From positions 1 through 36,871 of the forward strand of contig PCYM01000007.1 of the NCBI GenBank assembly GCA_002774875.1: DNA of 36,871 nt. The letters are read 5' to 3'. This document shows, one piece after another, positions 29,568-36,871 of the stretch (position 1 is its first letter; each line of letters begins with the position of its first letter). A model generated the notes under the pieces. It had not been told where the DNA came from. It saw only the letters and a program-made list of their open reading frames with translations, and did not search any database. A program made the translations under genes and the position numbers. The DNA is from Candidatus Uhrbacteria bacterium CG10_big_fil_rev_8_21_14_0_10_50_16. Its GTDB lineage: Bacteria; Patescibacteriota; Patescibacteriia; UBA9934; UBA11717.

Positions 29568-30151
29568 GAATGACGTATGCGCCGGTCTCGCCGATTACGA
29601 CTCCGCGCACGCTGTGTGGGCGGTTTTATTTGCCCTGGCGCTGGCTGGCCCGGCTCGACTTTTACTTTAAACGGATCGCGTTTATTGCGTCGGCGCACTT
29701 GCCGAGCAATGAGTCCCACCGCTTTTTCTACAATAAACTCCATGTCCTCGTATTCCGACCACTGCTTAACATCTCGCAACGGCGCCCACTTGCGCCCACG
29801 AATCTTCTCTCCTTGTTTGGTCGCGACTTGTACACGCTTAAACCTCGCGTTCTCGGGTGCCTCAAACAAAAAGTAATGGATATCTTTTTTAATGGTATCT
29901 CCTTTGCGTACGTATCTATCTTCAAACGTAATTTGAATATTTCCAAGCTTGCGAACAAGACGAAGTCCCTTCAGTCCGGTCTCTTCATACACTTCGCGCC
30001 GCGCGGTCTGCTCAATACTTTCCCCTTTTTCTACATGCCCTTTTGGGAAGGTCATTTTTCCAACAGAATCACGCACAAAGGCCACATCTACGCCTCGCTT
30101 GGTTACTTTATAGATAATTCCTCCTGATGAAACTTCTTGGCGAATAGCCAT
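29564..30151 (-). CDS. NUDIX hydrolase
   Basis: A 195-aa protein. The Nudix box G-HVEKGESIEQTARREVYEETGL (about residues 38-61) has the full GX5EX7REUXEEXGU pattern for Mg2+-dependent diphosphate hydrolysis. EVSSGGIIYKVTKRGVDVAFV precedes it, as in diadenosine polyphosphate/NTP-type enzymes. The C-terminal 45 residues are highly basic (RRRNKRD...RARSRNRRDRRIRHS), an extension suggesting nucleic acid binding. ATG 30151 (MAIRQEV) is preferred over TTG 30163. Confidence 0.93.
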   Translation of the reverse strand: MAIRQEVSSGGIIYKVTKRGVDVAFVRDSVGKMTFPKGHVEKGESIEQTARREVYEETGLKGLRLVRKLGNIQITFEDRYVRKGDTIKKDIHYFLFEAPENARFKRVQVATKQGEKIRGRKWAPLRDVKQWSEYEDMEFIVEKAVGLIARQVRRRNKRDPFKVKVEPGQPAPGQIKPPTQRARSRNRRDRRIRHS

Positions 30152-30181
30152 AGGGTTCAACAATAATCTCTATGAACCAAC

Positions 30182-31432
30182 CTACTCTCCATGTTCTTCG
30201 TTCAAAATGGAAAGTGCACGCTCAAACTGTGTATCGATACCTTCTGCTAAATCTTCTTCCGTGAACGTAACCTCCTCATCTGGAGTGATTCCTTGCTTGT
30301 TGATTGAACGTCCTTGCGGCGTGAGCCATTCTGCAATTGTGATCTTGAGCGCCGATCCATCGGACAACTCACGATATTCTTGCACGGAACCTTTTCCAAA
30401 CGTCTGTGCCCCAATAATGATCGCCGACGCATAGTCTTGTAACGCTCCTGCTACAATCTCCGTTGCCGACGCACTCCCCTCGTTTACAATCACCACAGTT
30501 GGAATGTCTTTTAATCGAGCGACGCCCTGTGCCTCGATATCCTTCATAACACCATCTTCTCCGCGTTCGATCACCACGGTGTTATTCCCGACCCACTCAC
30601 CAGCAATCACGACTGCCTGATCCAAAAATCCACCTGGGTTGTTCCGCATGTCGATCACAAGTCCTGTTGCGCCCTTAGACAAAACATCTACCACAGCATC
30701 GTTAAATCGACGTGCGGTGTCTTCGTTGAAAGCAAAAATGTCTATAACCGCAATCCCGTCTTCTCGGACGGACCATTCTACAGAACTTAATTCAATAATC
30801 GCACGGTGGATAGGAACCTCTACAGATGCATTTGCTCCTTCATGTACCACCGTAAGTGTTACCGTTGTTCCTTTTGGACCGCGAATCAACGCAACCGCGT
30901 CCTCTATACTTAACCCTGCGGTTTCTGTTTCATCGATCAAATAAATTGCGTCTCCTGCCGCGATACCTGCAAGTTGTGCCGGTGAATCACGTAACGGAGA
31001 AACGATCACAAGTTGACCCTCGCGCAAGCCAATCTCGGCGCCGATCCCCTCAAACTGACCAGATAAACTTGTCTGGAAGCTGTTTGCGGCTTTTGGGTCA
31101 AAGAACGTTGTGTAAGGATCCCCTAACCCAGCAACGAGTCCGTGCAAGGCACCATAAAACAAATCTTTTTCCGCAACCGGACCGTATACGTAATCCTCCT
31201 GTACTTGTTGCCACACGTCCCAGAACAACTGAAAATCCACATCTTCTGCAATGCGTGCAATTTCTCCGGCGCCGATTACGCGTCCATCCTCTAACGTAAC
31301 CGATCTTGGAGGCAAAGCCTCGCGACCAATAAAAATTCCTCCCAATAAACTCGTAAGCGCGATCCCAACCGCGACCGTTGTCATGAGCCATAAAGGCCAT
31401 CGAAGGGTTTTTTGACGTTTTTCTTGAAACAT
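30182..31432 (-). CDS. C-terminal processing peptidase (S41, CtpA/Prc-like)
   Basis: A 416-aa secreted/membrane-anchored serine protease. An N-terminal membrane helix (about 15-35, LWLMTTVAVGIALTSLLGGIFIG), a helical region, a PDZ domain (GQFEGIGAEIGLREGQLVIVSPLRDSPAQLAGIAAGD, about 130-210) and the S41 core follow: DMRNNPGGFLDQAV, NEGSASATEIVAGAL with the nucleophile Ser, and FGKGSVQ with the general-base Lys. Members trim envelope or division proteins. The catalytic dyad is intact. An extended -10 TGGTATACT lies 10 nt before ATG 31432; the PEGA gene diverges 93 nt away. Confidence 0.96.
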   Translation of the reverse strand: MFQEKRQKTLRWPLWLMTTVAVGIALTSLLGGIFIGREALPPRSVTLEDGRVIGAGEIARIAEDVDFQLFWDVWQQVQEDYVYGPVAEKDLFYGALHGLVAGLGDPYTTFFDPKAANSFQTSLSGQFEGIGAEIGLREGQLVIVSPLRDSPAQLAGIAAGDAIYLIDETETAGLSIEDAVALIRGPKGTTVTLTVVHEGANASVEVPIHRAIIELSSVEWSVREDGIAVIDIFAFNEDTARRFNDAVVDVLSKGATGLVIDMRNNPGGFLDQAVVIAGEWVGNNTVVIERGEDGVMKDIEAQGVARLKDIPTVVIVNEGSASATEIVAGALQDYASAIIIGAQTFGKGSVQEYRELSDGSALKITIAEWLTPQGRSINKQGITPDEEVTFTEEDLAEGIDTQFERALSILNEEHGE

Positions 31433-31442
31433 ATGTGAGCGC

Positions 31443-31451
31443 AGTATACCA
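31443..31451 (-). promoter_or_regulatory. Extended -10 of the S41 protease gene, 10 nt before ATG
   Basis: TGGTATACT on the minus strand, sharing a 93-nt divergent intergenic region with the promoter at 31509-31517. Confidence 0.55.
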
Positions 31452-31508
31452 CGTCTTTAAAGATTCACCTGAAGTAATTCTTATTTCCACCACACAATCC
31501 TCAGAATT

Positions 31509-31517
31509 TGATAGAAT
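31509..31517 (+). promoter_or_regulatory. Extended -10 of the PEGA gene, 8 nt before ATG
   Basis: TGATAGAAT on the + strand, with 8 nt to ATG 31526. Confidence 0.5.
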
Positions 31518-31525
31518 GGACACAC

Positions 31526-32680
31526 ATGAATAACCGTCGCATCCAACAGGTGATTTTTGCGCTCTTTATTGCACTCTTTTTTGTCAGTGCACCACTCGTC
31601 GTTCTCTATACGGCAGGCTATAGATGGAGCCCACAGCAGGGTGTCATCCGTACAGGAACACTCTTTGTCGCTACGACTCCAAAAAATGCAACCGTCAACC
31701 TAGGAGGAAAACCCTATAAGGACAAGACACCCACCATTATTAAAACGCTTAAGCCCGCAGAGTATTTAATTGAACTTGCATTACCTGGTCATCTCTCTTG
31801 GGAAAAACGACTCAGCATTAAAGAAGGAGAAACCACGTTTATTGACAACGTCATCTTATTTTTAGATACAAATCCACAACTTGTTATCCAAGAGGATATG
31901 CAAACCATTGCTTGGTCTGCAACCGGCGCGCACGTCGCATGGGCGGATCATCAAGCTGGTTGGACAGAGGTTTGGATCTCCACACTCGCCAAACCTGCGT
32001 CACGGCTGGTTTACCGCGTGGAGCGAGATGAACATCTTGCGCTTTCTTGGATCGACTCAGAGACATTGGAGATTAAACAAACAGCAGGCAATCATTACGT
32101 CACTTCCACTGGTCAACTGGTGTCTCAAGTCAGTCATACGCGCGTAACGTTTCAAAAAAACACTGACTCCGTTGATCTTCTTGTGAACGGGACCGTTCTC
32201 GCGCGTCTTCCATTTGGTACCTATACAGTTCTAGACGAACGTGGCCCCTATATTCTCGTGCAAGACACAGCACATCATCGTATCTCGTTACTCACGACGG
32301 CAGACACACAGCAACCGCTGCTCTTGCAAGAAGATGCGCTCTTTGTAGACTGGGTGAGGCAAGATGCCCTTGCATTTGCAACAGAATTTTCTATCTCAAT
32401 TTACGAACCCGCGCGGCATCAGACCACGCTCATTACACGTATCAGCGAACGTATTCATAATGTAATTTGGCATCCAGATGGTGGTTACTTGTTTTACGCC
32501 ACGGACACAGAATTGCGCGCGATCGAACTAGACGACCGGGACAACAGACGCGTCACAACGCTTGTCACCATGAAGCATATTTACACGTTCTTTGCCCATC
32601 CCCAAGGAAACATTCTCTATTTTGTGGGTAACGACGGTATCGACACAGGCTTGTATCAACGATTGCTGTTTAAAAAGTAA
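31526..32680 (+). CDS. PEGA-domain surface protein with propeller-like C-terminal region
   Basis: A 384-aa protein. An N-terminal membrane anchor or signal (about 8-30, IFALFIALFFVSAPLVVLYTAGY) is followed by a PEGA domain (GTLFVATTPKNATVNLGGKPYKDKTPTIIKTLKPAEYLIELALPGH, about 42-90), a beta-sandwich found in envelope proteins that may contact carbohydrate. The rest consists of repeated beta-strand segments (AWSATGAHVAWADHQAG, VIWHPDGGYLFYATDTELRAIEL, FFAHPQGNILYFVGNDG) like a degenerate WD/TolB-type propeller. Such proteins are common in CPR genomes; function unknown. Transcribed alone, with a terminator at 32801-32827. Confidence 0.9.
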   Translation: MNNRRIQQVIFALFIALFFVSAPLVVLYTAGYRWSPQQGVIRTGTLFVATTPKNATVNLGGKPYKDKTPTIIKTLKPAEYLIELALPGHLSWEKRLSIKEGETTFIDNVILFLDTNPQLVIQEDMQTIAWSATGAHVAWADHQAGWTEVWISTLAKPASRLVYRVERDEHLALSWIDSETLEIKQTAGNHYVTSTGQLVSQVSHTRVTFQKNTDSVDLLVNGTVLARLPFGTYTVLDERGPYILVQDTAHHRISLLTTADTQQPLLLQEDALFVDWVRQDALAFATEFSISIYEPARHQTTLITRISERIHNVIWHPDGGYLFYATDTELRAIELDDRDNRRVTTLVTMKHIYTFFAHPQGNILYFVGNDGIDTGLYQRLLFKK

Positions 32681-32800
32681 TGTTCGTCTTTTGTTTGACC
32701 GTTACGTTTCTTAAACCTTGATCACATCCTGTTTCAAAAGGGTACGAGCAGGGAGCAGAAATGAACTGCAATGGACAGGACGAAATCCTTAGACAACAAC

Positions 32801-32827
32801 ACCGCCCACATGGTGGTTTCTTTTTTT
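32801..32827 (+). terminator. Terminator of the PEGA gene
   Basis: ACCGCC (32801-32806) and GGTGGT (32812-32817) with loop CACAT, followed by TTCTTTTTTT. It lies in the convergent gap before the glycosyltransferase cluster. Confidence 0.82.
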
Positions 32828-32844
32828 GTCTCTTGTGCATTCAA

Positions 32845-33909
32845 TTACCGTCGGATCACAAAAAGCAAAAACCGATAGTAAGCGGCCAGAACGGGATTGA
32901 CTATTGTATCCAAAAGCCAACTTGCCGTTTGTTGTGCCTCGATGGTCGGCGCCATGACACGCACAATCTCTACGTCCCCAACGGAGCGACGCGATTGAAT
33001 TTGTGCACGTCTCTCTAAGAGTTGTTGCCAGTTTTTTGCCTGCAAAAAATATCCGTACACCTGCAACTTGGTTGTAAACCACCCACCCTTAATTGCAAAC
33101 AAGAGTGTTCCCAGTTCCATTGTGATCGCCATGGGCAACATCCAAAAAAACGTCGACCACTGCAAATGCGTCAGCTGTGTAATCCAACGATTGCGCTCCA
33201 TCCAATAAAATTTCGTAATGCTTCGAGAAAATTCATAGCGATGATAGACGATCGAATCATGTGCCACCCCAATCGTATAACCCGCCAACCGTGCACGCCA
33301 CGACAAATCTACGTCCTCATGATACATAAAGTACCACGTCTCAAACAGCCCACCAATCTCCTCAATCACGTTTGTGCGAATCAACAACCCTGCACCAGAC
33401 CCATAAAAATGCGGTCGCCCACTCGTAAGATCGGGATCTTGATACCCAAACCCTAAATAGTGCAGCACGTTTCCATAGGAGTCCACATGCGTATGGTTCT
33501 GCTCGGAGACAATTAACGATTGCACAATCGGCTGCTGTGGATGTTTTTGTGCGTACGCCACTGCCGTTGTAAGAGCATCCGGGTGCATACGTGCGTCTTG
33601 GTTGAGTAAGTAAATGTACTCCGCTCCCCATGTTTGTGCGCGCTGGTACGCTCGGTTATGTCCACCAGAAAACCCATCATTCACCGGTGAATCAATAAAA
33701 AACAACTCTGGTAATCGATCGTCCGCAAACCACCGCACCTCCATTTGCGTGCGTGCCATTCCATGAACCGAAGGATTATCTACCACAATCAAACAGACTT
33801 GATCACGATCGTAATCAAGTTGTCTCAGTGATTCCATACAGGCGTCAATATCGTTTGCTGCCTCTGGAGACCAATAGGCCACGTATTGAATAGCAATTTT
33901 TGGCATCAT
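32845..33909 (-). CDS. GT2-family glycosyltransferase (fourth of four)
   Basis: A 354-aa GT-A enzyme: N-terminal IAIQYVAYWSPEAANDIDACMESL, VDNPSVH, the acidic metal/sugar motif LLNQDARMHPD (near 100), then GAGLLIRTNVIEEIGGLFETWYFMYHEDVDLSWRARLAG with the conserved ED pair, as in rhamnosyltransferase-like (WbbL-type) proteins. The C-terminal third has hydrophobic stretches suggesting membrane association (STFFWMLPMAITMELGTLLFAI). The start ATG 33909 overlaps the previous gene's TGA as ATGA. End of the cluster. Confidence 0.93.
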   Translation of the reverse strand: MMPKIAIQYVAYWSPEAANDIDACMESLRQLDYDRDQVCLIVVDNPSVHGMARTQMEVRWFADDRLPELFFIDSPVNDGFSGGHNRAYQRAQTWGAEYIYLLNQDARMHPDALTTAVAYAQKHPQQPIVQSLIVSEQNHTHVDSYGNVLHYLGFGYQDPDLTSGRPHFYGSGAGLLIRTNVIEEIGGLFETWYFMYHEDVDLSWRARLAGYTIGVAHDSIVYHRYEFSRSITKFYWMERNRWITQLTHLQWSTFFWMLPMAITMELGTLLFAIKGGWFTTKLQVYGYFLQAKNWQQLLERRAQIQSRRSVGDVEIVRVMAPTIEAQQTASWLLDTIVNPVLAAYYRFLLFVIRR

Positions 33910-34727
33910 AGGCGACGCGTTCCCCATTTGAGCAAGTACTTGACCCAACTATCTACGTGCACGCGAGCTAATTTATTTTGAAACAAATTTTTTGCCACCG
34001 TTTTTTCTTTCGCAGACCCCTGACCATAGACATGATGTACCTCAGCCTCCGGAACATAATACACCGCACGACCCTTGTCCCAACATGCGCGACATAAATC
34101 CACATCCTCAAAATACATAAAGTAGCGATCATCAAACCCACCGATCTCTCGAAACAGGGCTCCATCAATCAAAAAAGCTGATCCCTGAACCCAATCCACG
34201 AGCCGACGTTTATCCGGGTCGACTCCTTGCAACAAAAATTGATCACGGTAACGCTGTCCCTGTTGTGTGTTGGCAAACCGCGTGCGTTGCACAAATGGCA
34301 TGTACCATTCTGGAAACCGTCGTGCGGTTTGCTGATGGGATCCATCCATATAACGCACGCGCGGTGCCGCGATACCCACTTGAGGATGCGCCTGTAATAC
34401 ATCAGATAATGTATCCAGCACCCGTACATCCATGAGTTTGGTATCAGGATTTAAAAAGAAATAAGATCGTGCATGCACCTCAGAGGCCCCACGATTAGAC
34501 GCGCGTCCAAATCCACTGTTGTGGTTCCGTAACACCACGTGTGCCTCCGGAATCTGGTTTTTTACATACGCATAGGCATCAAAATCAGAAGACGCGTTAT
34601 CAACCACAATCAACGCCGTTGAGTGGCGTGTGTGCTGCATAGCTATGCGTAACGTAGAGAGACACTCTGGATGAATCCCATTATACGTCACCATGACGAT
34701 GGCAATATCAACGGTTTGTGTGGGCAT
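33906..34727 (-). CDS. GT2-family glycosyltransferase (third of four)
   Basis: A 273-aa GT-A enzyme: IAIVMVTYNGIHPECLSTL, VVDNASSD (about 43-50), FFLNPDTKLMD (DxD-type position near 92), GSAFLIDGALFREIGGFDDRYFMYFEDVDLCRACWDKG (ED motif). It lacks the extended hydrophobic C-terminus of its neighbours. It overlaps the second gene by 20 nt and the fourth by 4 nt. Probably transfers sugars in surface polysaccharide or glycoprotein synthesis. Confidence 0.94.
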   Translation of the reverse strand: MPTQTVDIAIVMVTYNGIHPECLSTLRIAMQHTRHSTALIVVDNASSDFDAYAYVKNQIPEAHVVLRNHNSGFGRASNRGASEVHARSYFFLNPDTKLMDVRVLDTLSDVLQAHPQVGIAAPRVRYMDGSHQQTARRFPEWYMPFVQRTRFANTQQGQRYRDQFLLQGVDPDKRRLVDWVQGSAFLIDGALFREIGGFDDRYFMYFEDVDLCRACWDKGRAVYYVPEAEVHHVYGQGSAKEKTVAKNLFQNKLARVHVDSWVKYLLKWGTRRL

Positions 34728-35661
34728 AAAACATGCGTTTGTTGATCAAATGTGCCCAGTGCTGTCTGGTGTCCCGGATCGTATCACGCACGATGGATGG
34801 ATGAAAGGCGAGCAAAAAGAAGAACTTCGCCAGCTCAAACGGGACAAGCGCCCAACTACGCAGCAGCCCTTCCCGCCACGAGGTATAAACGATCGTATTC
34901 CACAGATGATTGCGATACGAATAAAACTGCAAAAATCGCGAGGCGTCACGATGCAACCATGAAGGCTTAAACGCACGATAATGATACGCCTTCGCTTGTG
35001 GAACGAGTGCAGCAATCCATCCACCTGCGTAAAGTCGATAGGCCAAATCCACATCCTCCTTATAGATCACATAGAGTGGATCAAAGAGGTGGCCATCGCA
35101 ACTCGCCTGCTCCACCGCCGCGCGACGCACCATTGGTAAACATCCAGACACACCAAACACCTGCCGCATTTCATCTGGTACGGATCCATCCTGCCCGCCC
35201 GTAAGGTCCGTGACCTTTCCACTTGGCGCAACATGGAGCCCGAGAGAATCAACGTCTTGGGTCTTATTTGGTTGACCTCCCTTCCATTCCCACCGAAAAA
35301 TCGCCCCCGTGGCCGATCCAAGCTCCTCCCAGGATTCAAACGCACGTCGTAATGTGGCAATAGAGTCTGGGTCCAAGATGACATCAGGATTCACGAGCTG
35401 AATCAACTCTGCATCATGTTCGGTAAACAATCGTTGATGTCCGCCTGCAAATCCAATGTTCTTTGCTGATTCTTCATAGCGGATCGATAACCGTTTGTCA
35501 TACGTCTCCACAAGGGATCGCGTCTTGCCCCGCTCTTCCCTGTTGCTATTATCCAAAATAAAAAGCGTCCAGTCTTGATCCGTCTGTTGTGCAAGCGAAT
35601 CGAATAAAAACGGCAAGTATACCGAGCTGTTATAGGTGACCAGTTGTAGAGCGAGTGTCAT
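34708..35661 (-). CDS. GT2-family glycosyltransferase (second of four)
   Basis: A 317-aa GT-A enzyme: LALQLVTYNSSVYLPFLFDSLAQQ, ILDNSNREE, IQLVNPDVILDPDS (near 93), then GCLPMVRRAAVEQ...LFDPLYVIYKEDVDLAYRLYAGGW (ED motif) and a C-terminal amphipathic region (LLRSWALVPFELAKFFFLLAFHP). The insertion between the donor motif and the ED motif (QDVDSLGLHVAPSGKVTDLTGGQDG) is longer than in its neighbours. The first four bases overlap the first gene's end. Confidence 0.93.
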   Translation of the reverse strand: MTLALQLVTYNSSVYLPFLFDSLAQQTDQDWTLFILDNSNREERGKTRSLVETYDKRLSIRYEESAKNIGFAGGHQRLFTEHDAELIQLVNPDVILDPDSIATLRRAFESWEELGSATGAIFRWEWKGGQPNKTQDVDSLGLHVAPSGKVTDLTGGQDGSVPDEMRQVFGVSGCLPMVRRAAVEQASCDGHLFDPLYVIYKEDVDLAYRLYAGGWIAALVPQAKAYHYRAFKPSWLHRDASRFLQFYSYRNHLWNTIVYTSWREGLLRSWALVPFELAKFFFLLAFHPSIVRDTIRDTRQHWAHLINKRMFYAHTNR

Positions 35662-36515
35662 GCTGCGTTCTTGACTAAATCATAGACAGCTCCCGCCAAA
35701 TAGGCAAAGGGACGCACGATCCAAAAGATTGCTGCCTGCCACCAACTCCCATGTTTTCCAAAATACTGTGCCATGGATCGTAAAAGAATGGCTTGTTTTT
35801 TTGCGGTCGACACCTGTTTAAAACTCTGTCCCACCAAATCCGTACACGATACATCCGCCAAAAAACGCACCGTATATCCCACCTCTCGCACACGCTTGCA
35901 ATAATCCACCTCCTCAAACCACAAAAAAAATCGCTCGTCAAACAATCCCACCACATCCATAACCTCACGTCGGAAGGCAAAATACGAGCCACGCACCTGC
36001 TCTACATCCTGTGTTTTTCCGTACTCCATATCTGTACGCAGGTAACGATCCACAGACGGCAATTGCACGTGCAAATGGGAGAGTTTGAGCGCAATAGCAA
36101 GTTGATCCTTCCATGTAGGATCACGTCTGACGGACGAGACGTACGTGTCTCCTTGCCGCAATTTGACACCGAGCACACCCACCCGTTTCTGCTCCATGAG
36201 TTCTTGATACGTTCGCGCGAGTGTTCCCGTCCCCACCAGCATGTCAGGATTCAACAAGAGTAGAACCTCTCCTTTTGCATAACGAAGTCCCTGATTGCAC
36301 GCAAACCCGAATCCCGCATTCCAATCATTGATCACCAATTGCACCCAAGGAAATTGTTCGCGCACCATTCGTGTTGTACCGTCGGAGGATGCATTATCGA
36401 TCACCAATACCTCAAAAGAGATCTCATCGCGCAACGTCAACAGTCGCTCCAGATTACTCTGCAGCGCCTGTTTAACGTTCCAACTGACAATAATGATGCT
36501 CAATTTTGGGTGCAT
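35658..36515 (-). CDS. GT2-family glycosyltransferase (first of four)
   Basis: A 285-aa GT-A enzyme: KLSIIIVSWNVKQALQSNLERLL, VIDNASSDGTT (about 38-48), NAGFGFACNQGLRYAKGEVLLLLNPDM (DxD-type position), GSYFAFRREVMDVVGLFDERFFLWFEEVDYCKRVREVG (ED motif) and a hydrophobic C-terminal segment (QAAIFWIVRPFAYLAGAVYDLV). ATG 36515 (MHPKLSIIIVSWN) is preferred over the longer frame, which extends through dispersed repeats. No Shine-Dalgarno is visible. The four genes form one coupled operon. Confidence 0.94.
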   Translation of the reverse strand: MHPKLSIIIVSWNVKQALQSNLERLLTLRDEISFEVLVIDNASSDGTTRMVREQFPWVQLVINDWNAGFGFACNQGLRYAKGEVLLLLNPDMLVGTGTLARTYQELMEQKRVGVLGVKLRQGDTYVSSVRRDPTWKDQLAIALKLSHLHVQLPSVDRYLRTDMEYGKTQDVEQVRGSYFAFRREVMDVVGLFDERFFLWFEEVDYCKRVREVGYTVRFLADVSCTDLVGQSFKQVSTAKKQAILLRSMAQYFGKHGSWWQAAIFWIVRPFAYLAGAVYDLVKNAA

Positions 36516-36734
36516 AGGAGATTTATGGGCCTGAGTTGTCATTGCAAGTTCATGGTGTAATCGATATCCTCGGTCGTCATTGCGAGTTTCACGAAGCAAT
36601 CTATTTATTCTTTCTCCCTCCTTTTTGTTTCGCCAAAAAGGAGGCAAAAAGCATCGTGTCTGTACGGCGTACTCGTGGGGACATGCTGAGGGAACTCGCG
36701 ATTTTGCTCACGATCTGATCTGATCTGATCTGAT
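36516..36734. repeat. Intergenic cluster of REP-like elements and a perfect hairpin
   Basis: 36570-36602 matches 4208-4240 in 30 of 33 positions (GTCATTGC...GAAGCAATCT type); a partial further copy (GTCATTGCAAGTT) begins near 36537. CCTCCTTTTTG/CAAAAAGGAGG (36617-36627 and 36634-36644) is a perfect 11-bp stem without a T-run. A short GATCT repeat lies at about 36714-36733. No gene is supported here. Confidence 0.8.
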
Positions 36735-36869
36735 TCAGACTTCGTCGGTGAAGGAATCCAGCAATGCAGGAGCGAGGTACGTTGCTTCTAAATAATCCGT
36801 GTTGGGCGTCGACCCACTCTTTAGCAGACGCAGGCAATACACTGGTACGTCGACGACTCCTTGCGGATT
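36735..36869 (-). CDS. C-terminal end of a gene leaving the window
   Basis: On the minus strand an open frame enters from the right edge and ends at TGA 36737-36735: 44 residues reading NPQGVVDVPVYCLRLLKS...YLEATYLAPALLDSFTDEV. The composition looks protein-like, but the piece is too short to name. The terminal 2 nt of the window belong to the preceding codon. Confidence 0.4.
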   Translation of the reverse strand, partial: NPQGVVDVPVYCLRLLKSGSTPNTDYLEATYLAPALLDSFTDEV

Positions 36870-36871
36870 AT

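Noticed and set aside
36714-36733. GATCT short tandem repeat as a phase-variation tract
   Set aside because: About four units, intergenic, and not within a promoter or reading frame I can support.
1-36871. Alternative genetic code (TGA as glycine, known in some CPR groups)
   Set aside because: Conserved genes end at TGA, TAA or TAG at expected positions with no in-frame TGA inside conserved domains.

Overview
The window looks like a chromosomal segment of a Candidate Phyla Radiation (Patescibacteria, probably Parcubacteria-like) bacterium. This is inferred from gene content and style: compact or trimmed versions of universal proteins (UvrA without its insertion domain, UvrC without the C-terminal HhH part, a Mur ligase without the MurE N-terminal domain), dcw genes split into several small groups, PEGA-domain and EI24-like proteins, few Shine-Dalgarno sequences, and the standard genetic code with TGA used as stop. 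No 16S gene is present, so the placement is not proven.

Layout. (1) 1-2020 is an AT-rich accessory region of three small genes, all on the + strand: an unknown 88-aa protein, a histidine-phosphatase-like protein and a HAD phosphatase. They are separated by sites that look like integron attC recombination sites (GTTRRRY-like cores followed by CGAAAT, with L-box hairpins). Each gene is also bracketed by its own inverted repeat lying just inside the attC-like cores. No integrase is visible and the array runs off the left edge. (2) 2060-3910 holds mraZ-rsmH-ftsL (minus strand), with a decamer-phased repeat upstream that resembles MraZ boxes. (3) 3910-4860 is non-coding, with REP-like repeats and a four-copy 104-bp tandem array of inverted half-sites. 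(4) 4859-11714 is a uvrC-uvrA-uvrB excision repair cluster with two unknown small genes in its gaps. (5) 11874-13011 has tRNA-Gln and a gene weakly resembling the ADP-ribosyltransferase fold. (6) 13130-15707 is an ftsE-ftsX-CNNM/CorC operon, followed by tRNA-Thr. (7) 15926-22846 is a tightly overlapping operon read leftwards: GT4 glycosyltransferase, calcium-type P-ATPase, MurE-like ligase, PH-domain protein, FtsB/DivIC-like protein and a membrane-anchored parvulin. (8) 22873-28763 contains msrB, tRNA-Lys with a decayed copy, murG, ftsW/rodA, mraY, a small membrane protein, a NifU-type protein, rpmA and rplI. (9) 28824-32680 has an EI24/CysZ-like membrane protein, a NUDIX hydrolase, a C-terminal processing protease and a divergent PEGA protein. 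(10) 32845-36515 is a run of four coupled GT2 glycosyltransferases, followed by repeats and the end of a gene leaving the window.

How it works together: most of the window serves envelope growth and division (lipid I/II synthesis, SEDS polymerase, FtsEX, FtsB/L, MraZ control, surface polysaccharide synthesis). A complete minimal nucleotide excision repair set is embedded in it. A recurring promoter pattern, an extended -10 (TGnTATACT) only 6-10 nt before the ATG, suggests that many genes here are transcribed as leaderless mRNAs. The most novel feature is the cassette region at the left edge.
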